Below, piece after piece: positions 57,290 to 64,000 of a stretch of DNA of 64,000 nucleotides (position 1 is the first letter of the stretch; each line of letters starts with the position of its first letter). The notes under the pieces are model-generated. The model worked only from the letters and a program-made list of their open reading frames with translations, was not told the origin of the DNA and made no database searches. The translations under genes and the position numbers were made by a program. This stretch comes from Massospora cicadina. Lineage: Eukaryota > Entomophthoromycota > Entomophthoromycetes > Entomophthorales > Entomophthoraceae. The stretch lies in contig JAKSZP010006628.1 in NCBI GenBank assembly GCA_022478985.1, forward strand, positions 124,001 through 188,000, given 5' to 3'.

Positions 57290-60006
57290 ACAAGGCTATA
57301 TGGGCGGTGACCAAAGAGGGCATCACCCGCGTTGCTTACAACTGTGCCAGAGCCCAGATGACTGCAGCTCGCGCCAGAGTCAAAAGGGCGGAAGCCAGAA
57401 TCAGACATCTAGAGCGAAACTGCCAGCCTTCGCCCTCTCCCAGATGGTTGGAAGACTGGGAAGCGGTGCAGGAAGCACTCCGCTTGGAGCTCACACTGCA
57501 GGAAGAACGGGCAGTAAACTTTACAACATCTCGTTACTATGATCAATGGGAACGCCCCACCCGCTTCTTCTTTCAGAAACAGAAAGCCCGATCAACAGCG
57601 CAGGATATTACTGCACTGAAGATTGGCACTACAACCACTTCAGATAAGGAGGAAATCACGCAGGAACTACACCGCTTCTACTCCAGCCTCTTCCATGCCA
57701 CCCAGGTGGACCCATCGGACATTTAAGACTTCATGTGGCGGGCTCCAGAGCCGCCCATTGACCCACGGGGTGATGAGGCTCTACTGGCGCCTATTTCCAT
57801 CCAGGAGGTGATGGAAACCCTTCTGAAATCCCCACGGCTTAAAGCCCCAGGCCCAGACGGAATACCCTTTAAGGTGTACCTTCTGGAACCTGCAGTGATA
57901 GCCAGAACCCTCCGCGACTTCTTCGCTGCACTCTTGGTGAATGGCGAGGTCCTCCCCGACTCCAGAGGCTCAATCACGACCTTCATTCACAAGAAGTCAG
58001 ACCGTGAGAACCTGGCGAACTGGCGCCTCATAGCGTTGATCAACACAGACCACAAGCTCTTCACGAAGCTTCTGGCCAACCGCATCACCAAATGGGTGTC
58101 ACCTCGCCTCTCCCCATCCCAGTACGGTTTTATTCCGGGGAGGTCATTATGGGACAACTATAATGACCTTCACGTGACTTTGACTGCTAACTCTCGTAAG
58201 GTGAATGGCTTTATGGCTCTCCTGGATATGGAGAAAGCATATGATCGGGTAGCCTGGAAGTATATTGATGCTTCCCTGACCCGCTTCCATCTCCCACCCG
58301 CAGCTAGGCGCTGGATATCAGCGCTCTATGACCAGCTCCACACCAGATTCCTGGCGCCAATGGGTTCTACAGTGGCAGTACCAGTTGGACAAGGTCTCCG
58401 GCAAGGGGACCCCCTAAGCCCTATCCTTTTTAACATCACCCTTGACCCCCTCTTGGCCTCCTTACAGGACAAGCTAACAGGGATTCTGGTCCCAGGTAAA
58501 GCCCCCACACGCACCATGGCATTTTCAGATGACACTGCCATTGCATTTGGCTGCCCTGGGGATGTTACCCTCGCTGCTGTGACTATTGAGAGGTACACCA
58601 AGGCGTCCAACGCCATGGTCAACACCTCCAAGACAACTGTTGTACAGGTCAGCTCCCCCACCTTCCCCCCACCATTTTGTATTGAGCCTGAGCGCGGTAC
58701 CTTCCGTCACCTGGGCGTTCTCACCAACCAACAAGGAGTTGCGCTAAAAGACAATGAGGATTTGCTCCTCGCAGCAGTTAACTCCAGGATTGCCAGCTGG
58801 AACTGGCGGCACATCACCCCTCAGGGTCGAGCTCTGATGGCCAAAGTGTTCCTCCTCTCCAAAGTCTGGTTCCTAGCGCACGTCTGCCCATTCACAGATG
58901 CCTTTTATAAGCGGCTCAATGTACTAATCCGCTGTTGGATCTGGGGCTCAAACCATCCACCAATGGCCCTCTCAACCATTGCCCGACCCTGCAATGAAGG
59001 GGGCCTAGGGCTTCTGGACACGCGATCCCACGCCACCACAATCTTCCTGAAGTTCATTTGTCCGATTGTCTGCTGGGACGCGACCCCCATGCCCCAATGG
59101 GCGCCCGCCCTCCGCCAGTCAGTGTCAGCAGCTCTGGGTCTTCCTAGAGCATCTCTGACCTCATTAGGGGAGTGGCTCACAAACCACCCAGGCCATCTCC
59201 TAAAACCATCCTCATCCCCCTACTGGAACCAGGCTTTCCTTGCCCTGAAACGAGTAGGCGCGCGGATCCACCATGCCTTCCCATACAGAAGGGAAGGCCC
59301 TGGCCTCAGCCCCCGTCGCCATGCAATTGTGCACAATGGACAAGTTGTCACAACTCGCCTCAACCCCCAGGATCGTCCTCCCATTCGCCCAAGACTCCTT
59401 GAGCTCCTCCCTCCCTCCGTGAGATTTGACCTTAAGGAATTGTGGAAGGACGTCTATCACCCCATCCTGTCAGCAAAGGTGTCCAACACCTTATGGAGGG
59501 TGCTCCACTGTTCATACAGGACAGGGGACCGGACTGGCCCTACCTTCCAGCACTGAAGCTGCCCCCGCTGTGTGGAGCCTATTGACTCCCACCTCCATCG
59601 TTTTTTCACCTGTCCAGGTTTCGCCGCATTTTGGCCAAAGGCCCGCGCGTTCCTCCATGCTCAGCCCTGGTCTGGACAACCTGTGCAAGACCTCATGTTT
59701 GAGCAGACATTGCCTGGTTGCCACCGACCCCTCCGTGTCCTCGCCTATGCCACAGCCATCTGGACCATCCTTGACTCCTTCCTTTGTGCTGCCTTTGACC
59801 AGCAGGTGTGGACCCTTCCACACATGATCACCCACTTTCAGGTACACTTTGAGATGGCCCTGAAGGTCTGCACTATGTCGCCAACCCTCCCCCGCTCAGT
59901 TGTCACTGCAGCACGGCTCTGGCGCGCAAACCCCCTCCCTTTCTCGATGCCTCCTCCCTCCCTTCCCTCGCCTCAGGCTCTTAGGAGCCCAGGCGTAATT
60001 CAATAA
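57290..60006 (+). pseudogene. LINE-D ORF2 reverse transcriptase and zinc tail
   Basis: Same ORF2 protein in one frame with two stops (TAA 57724-57726, TGA 59554-59556). The linker 57307-57723 is basic and helical. RT (57733-59553): APGPDGIPFKVYL, FIHKKSDRENLANWRLIALI, QYGFIPGRSLWDNYNDLHV, FMALLDMEKAYDRVAWKYID (motif A), GQGLRQGDPLSPILFNITLD, and the catalytic box AFSDDTAIAF at about 58522-58533 with both Asp present. After the second stop comes CPRCVEPIDSHLHRFFTC, a zf-RVT-like C-x2-C-H-C tail. No RNase H. This suggests an L1/Tx1-type rather than an RNase H-bearing LINE (inference). Confidence 0.95.
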
Positions 60007-60007
60007 A

Positions 60008-60054
60008 CATCGATGAATCCCCCCTTGGGTTGGGACCATCTAGTACTAAAAAAA
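60008..60054 (+). terminator. LINE-D 3' terminal tail
   Basis: The last 47 bp: C6 (60019-60024) with two G3 runs (60027-60029, 60032-60034) that can pair with it, then ACCATCTAGTACT containing the 8-bp palindrome TAGTACTA, then A7. Probably the segment recognised by the element's reverse transcriptase. It is the source sequence of five micro-insertions. Confidence 0.8.
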
Positions 60055-60072
60055 GAGACTGAGAAGAGATCT

Positions 60073-60420
60073 TGTGCTTTCATGGAGGTAGTTAGTATCT
60101 TTGCCACTCTGGAAGTAAATTTTTCCGTTGTCACTTAGAATCTAAGAGAGCCATGGTGAGTGATATTTAAAAGTGGAGTAAAGTTGCGGTAGCTTTGGCT
60201 TTTTGAGCTTGAGAGCCAAAACTTCGACTTATACCGTAAAGTGATCAAATCCTATTAGTATGTAGCATTACCTACTGGTAGTCTGGGGTAGGGGACCTAG
60301 CACATCTATACTTATCGTGTGAAAGGGTTGCTGAGGGGTAGTAAGTTGATATTGTTATTTGGTCTTAAGACTGGATACTTTTTTCAGGTCAAGCAGGCAT
60401 CCAGGACTTCGATAATGGCT
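60073..60420 (-). pseudogene. pol (IN): gypsy-5 integrase, part right of LINE-D
   Basis: The minus frame reads FHTISIDVLGPLPQTTSR, then ILIGFDHFTV, then ILSDNGKIYFQSGKDTNYLH: the first two catalytic Asp contexts of a gypsy integrase core (S-x-D-x-x-G-P-L-P and S-D-N-G). It runs into LINE-D and continues at 53593. Confidence 0.65.
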
Positions 60421-60739
60421 TCCATAATTCCTCTAATTAGTACCAATATCTAATTCATTCATAGGTCTTCCATAATCTTCCATGACCATAGGGTGTAGTG
60501 GGTCTCCATTATAACAGGTACATGTTCTGAAAGTCAAATATAGGACAACTAACTAGCCCTACCTCTTATATAACTTCCCGCTCTCAACTTTGGTGTTATA
60601 GGAGTGTCTGCTATCATCTTTTTAATGGGTTCATCCTCATCGTCTCAAGCATCAGGGGCATAAGGAGGTCATGCAATCTCTCATCTTAACTATTATCTGA
60701 ATGAAGAACATGTAACCAAGTTAACCAATTAACTTATAT

Positions 60740-61990
60740 GGCAAGTTTCAGCCCAGTATTCAATCTCCAGATCATAATGTTGTAACTTCAAGGCCAAAGA
60801 GCCAACCATCTTGTAGAATCTTTCATATTTTGTAGCCATTTCAAAAAGCATAGTTGGTAACTATAATGAAGGTAATTCCATACAAAAGGGGTGTTAGTAT
60901 GTTACAGCGAGTAAGTTAGCAAGGAACTCCTTCTCTAAGACGCTGTTTTTGCATGCTGTTATCTAAAGCGTCTTACTAAAATATGACACTGAGAGATCCA
61001 AGCCGTATTAATCCAATTGAGTAAATATAGTTTTTTTTAGTACTAGATGGTCCTTGAGTTAATATAGTTTGAATTATGTAATAAGAGGCATTGTAAATAA
61101 AAATGAAAGGTTTACCTTAGTCTGGGTGGTGTAGGATAGGGCGTTTTTTAGCAATTGCTTTACCAGATCAAAAGCGGCCTTTATGTTCAGCACCCAAAAG
61201 AAAACGTTTTACCAATAATCATATGAGAGGCACACTGATCTGGTTGAACTTGAGTATGTATTGATGGTAATATTTCATCATAGAAAAAAGCAGCTGGATT
61301 TTATTTTTTTCTATTCAAGGCATTATTGATATTGTACAGCCTAGTTTTGTAAGGGTTGAATCCCTTTTGGTGAGATAGCATATCCAAGAAAATATAATTT
61401 TCTTTCAAAAAGTGGACTTGGATGAATTCAACGAGTTAGACTCATGAAGGCGTTGAAAAAAATTTTTTTAGACGAATGAGATGTTTGTAGGACGTTTTAG
61501 TAAAAAGTGTGATATCTTTAGCATAGACAATAACACAACTTAGGTTTAGATCTTATAAGATTTGATCCATCCCTAATTGAAAGAATGCGATGCATTGCAC
61601 AACCCTTGAAGTAACAAACTGGCTGAAATAAGCCATAACTGAAAATGAAGCACATTTTTTCCTAATCTTGTAGGAAAAGTCGATTTGCCATTATCCGCTG
61701 GCCAAGACCATAGCGGAGATGACTTTGGAGCCAGAGAGTTGTGCAAGAGCATTATCAATGCATGGGAAGGGAAAAATATCTTTCTTATAGAGGTTGTTCA
61801 ATTTTGGTAGTCCATTACTACCTGATGAGATCCATTTTTACTTTTTAAATAAGCAAGTAAGGAGACGCCCAAGTTCATTAGGAAGGTACTAATAACCCTG
61901 CGTCTAATAGATATTTGAGCTCTGCCCTCATCTATTGCTCTTAAAGCTTTGACTTACCATAAAGTTATCATTAGGACTGGAATCACCAAC
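60740..61990 (-). pseudogene. pol (RT-RH): gypsy-5 RNase H and reverse transcriptase
   Basis: Minus frames: RT near 61,830-61,960 (MRAELKYLLDAGLLVPS, then TWASPYLLI), 61,580-61,630 (SYGLFQPVCYFKGCAMHRIL, in place of FGL-NAP-FQ), 61,500-61,560 (IVYAKDITLFTKT, a decayed Y-x-D-D box), and 61,320-61,390 (LGYAISPKGIQPLQ). RNase H end at 60,750-60,830 (LKLQHYDLEIEYWAETCHI). All weak individually; collinearity makes the call. Confidence 0.65.
61034..61053 (-). mobile_element. LINE-D tail micro-insertion D
   Basis: A 20-bp insertion, minus-strand GGACCATCTAGTACT + A5, flanked by TTGAGTAAATATAGTTT (61017-61033) and TTGAGTTAATATAGTTT (61054-61070), a 17-bp duplication with one mismatch. It lies in the decayed gypsy-5 pol. 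Confidence 0.9.
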
Positions 61991-62099
61991 ATCAAATTGG
62001 TGGCTTCACCCTTCATGTGCCCATAGCCGGTATCAAATTTAAAGAAAATATCACTGTATGCGTTTAATAAGGAGTGGACTTCTTCAAGGTCGTCTAGGG

Positions 62100-62640
62100 T
62101 TAATTCATCTGAAAAGTGAAATTAGGCAGAGTACATAAAAATTTGGTGGTAGATATTCCATTTTTAATATAGACTTACTACGGTAAACTTTTTCAATATC
62201 CTCAACGGAAATCACCAGACTTGTCCTATCTCTCAATGTTTTTAGAATGACATCTTTGTTGGTAAGCTTCTCCTATAAATATTGATAGGTCGTTGCTAGG
62301 CAGGATCTTTTATACAAAGCAATAATCAAGTTATAGAAGACAAACTCCATCAATTCTTTCATGTGAAATAAGCAGTTCCAGGGGAACTGTAAAGTAATTT
62401 TAGTGTCAATCACCCGTTGCTCAACAGTCTGAATTAATGATTTTACTCTGATTCATTATAAGGTTTGCCTTCAGATGCGTCCACCAAATAAGGCAACTTT
62501 TTTGTATTGCACCTAGACATTATATAGTGCAGCGATAAAGCTAGTGAATGGTACTCAACTATGCAAGAGTAGTCTTTTTTAGGTTCGTTTTGGTTAGAGC
62601 CAGATGAACCTCATAGTTGAGCAGGTATAAGAAACCATGT
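62100..62640. other. decayed gypsy-5 segment without clear domain
   Basis: Lies between RT and protease of gypsy-5. No motif recognised on either strand. Confidence 0.4.
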
Positions 62641-62649
62641 TTCATATTT

Positions 62650-64000
62650 TTGATACTGTCATACTCAAGCATAAAATAGTTTCAATAAGCATATCGTAAT
62701 TGTTGGTATCCAGGGCCATAACTGATGCTGACAGGATAAGGTTCCAAAATCTGAGGGGTAAAGAGGATTATGCCCTAATAGTTCATGTACGGATGGGACC
62801 CAAAGTTCCACGCTTTAGAAAGTGATCCATGTCAGGCACCAACTTAATCTTAATAAGTTTCTATGAGATTGCATTGATTGGGTAACTAGTTTCAAGTGTG
62901 TCCATAACCTGTACCTTATTGATGACAACTTGCATCTGGGCAACAGCTCCACCAAAGTCAGGGGAAGAGCTAGAGCCTCCCCTAAGATGGAAAGAGAAGG
63001 CAAAATTTTTTGTCTCAGGATAATTATCCTCAATGGAATTTTAGAGTATGAAGATGCTAGATAGGTTGGATCAGCAAAACAATGAACTGGTTAGCATCAT
63101 TAGCAGTATCACTAACCTCATGGGCACCCAGAACTTGGATAAGAGAGGTTTCATTTTAGTATCATGGCCTTTTTTAATCCTTCAGGGTTTAGCTGGTCTG
63201 GTTACCCTAATTTAACTGGGGCTCTGTGTACGTATTATCCAACTTCTTCATAACCCCTTCAGATTCATCATGTGAGAATGTCTATGCAAGTCAGAGGAGT
63301 GATAGGAGTGAAGTTAGAGCCAGGCACACCAGATTTGTCAGTTTTCTTCATATGACACACCTCGGCAACATGCCATTCTTTGTTGCGGTGGATTCCCTCA
63401 GGGCGCACAAATACCGTTTTAGCCATATGAGAAGGCATTGCAGCCTCCACGAGTTTTGCTTGAGCACTATTTTGGCTGGCTTAGGGATATCAGACTCGCG
63501 AGGTGGAGGGATATCTGCTTTAAGTTGAACCAAGGGAGCAGTTCAAGGTGTGAATAGGCACAGGAGGGTCCATGGGGGTCATCGTGGACTCCTTACAATG
63601 GCCTACAGTTGGGAGATCCTCAATGTATAAGACTTGGGGTTTCACCGTAATTCCTTGAGTAGTCTAAAACTTTTTGGAAATTTGAAACATCTAATAATGC
63701 CTCCTTTATATTGCAATCATTCTGTAAATAAAAATCATGGGGATATATGCCTTGCTAAGGAAGGATGAGAAGCCAATCTAGTTAGAATGGCAGCAAAGGC
63801 GTCCTCAAGAGTTTGCATTTTGGAAGTTAACAATTAGTTAGTGCTATTTAAGACTGATCAGAGAAAGCAGTAACCAGTACTCCTTCATACATGCTAAGAC
63901 GCATAAAGGACTGTTTACCCTGCTTTAACACTAATTGAGCCAGAATCATATATAAGCGCTTCCTTAACCTCTTCCCAGGTATTGAGGGTGTCCATATAAT
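62650..64000 (-). pseudogene. gag-pro: gypsy-5 protease and gag remnant
   Basis: At about 62,650-62,760 the minus frame reads ALDTNNYDMLIETILC, similar to the NPNYDMLIVTEIL line of gypsy-6. Farther right, minus frames include FWNLILSASVMALD and, at about 63,840, MQTLEDAFAAILTRLASHPS, resembling a Gag N-terminal helix. At the window edge MDTLNTWEEVKEALI continues. Order and strand agree with the pol remnant to the left. The element probably runs past the window end. Confidence 0.45.

Larger units (their letters stand above)
53612..60054 (+). mobile_element. LINE-D: near-intact full-length LINE
   Basis: A 6,443-bp plus-strand non-LTR retrotransposon with a perfect 18-bp target duplication GAGACTGAGAAGAGATCT (53594-53611 and 60055-60072). 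It has two ORFs 37 bp apart. The 3' end is CCCCCCTTGGGTTGGG, then ACCATCTAGTACT + A7. It is inserted in the integrase of gypsy-5. ORF2 has one frameshift and two stops over 1,180 codons, so this is the least decayed element here. It differs from LINE-A/B/C in sequence and tail but shares domain order. Tail copies elsewhere in the window show the family has been active here. Confidence 0.96.

Overview
This 64 kb window is eukaryotic, and almost all of it is transposable-element sequence. I found no intact host gene. Three things point to a fungus with a large, repeat-rich genome: Ty3/gypsy elements with chromodomain-type integrase tails, endonuclease/reverse-transcriptase LINEs with a C-terminal zinc-binding motif, and AT-rich flanks around GC-richer young insertions. 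The species is not identified from sequence, and the fungal assignment is inference.

Layout. 1-4970: remnant of a minus-strand gypsy element (gypsy-6: gag, protease) carrying a tRNA-headed SINE (808-1090). 4976-11528: gypsy-1, minus strand, structurally complete with LTRs and a 5-bp target duplication but coding-defective. 12558-23915: LINE-A, minus strand, split by gypsy-2 (17266-23365) inserted into its ORF1. 24180-25900: plus-strand gypsy remnant (gypsy-3). 26279-31545: LINE-B, plus. 31563-32679: short unassigned stretch. 32691-37914: LINE-C, plus. About 38.9-50 kb: gypsy-4, plus, interrupted by two 1.9-kb ORF1-only retroposons (X1, X2) and by another LTR. 49996-50701: antisense LTR. 53.26-64 kb: gypsy-5, minus, whose integrase is interrupted by LINE-D (53612-60054), the youngest-looking element.

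How the elements relate. LINE-A, -B and -C are three copies of one family, each about 5.25 kb once nested DNA is removed. Their 3' tail is shared with the SINE and with X1 and X2, which suggests one LINE machinery mobilises three kinds of element. LINE-D is a different family with a tail ending ACCATCTAGTACT-A(n). That tail recurs at five other places as 20-55 bp insertions, each flanked by its own target-site duplication; four of the five begin within about 3 nt of the same tail position. Several gypsy LTRs carry a conserved peptide frame (G-D-L-D-H-V-V-D-E-R-W-V). In gypsy-1 the gag-like frame starts inside the LTR.

Boundaries backed by target-site duplications (gypsy-1, gypsy-2, LINE-A, B, C, D, X2, the SINE and the micro-insertions) are the firmest calls. 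Boundaries of gypsy-3 to gypsy-6 are approximate and rest on short protein-level matches read by eye.
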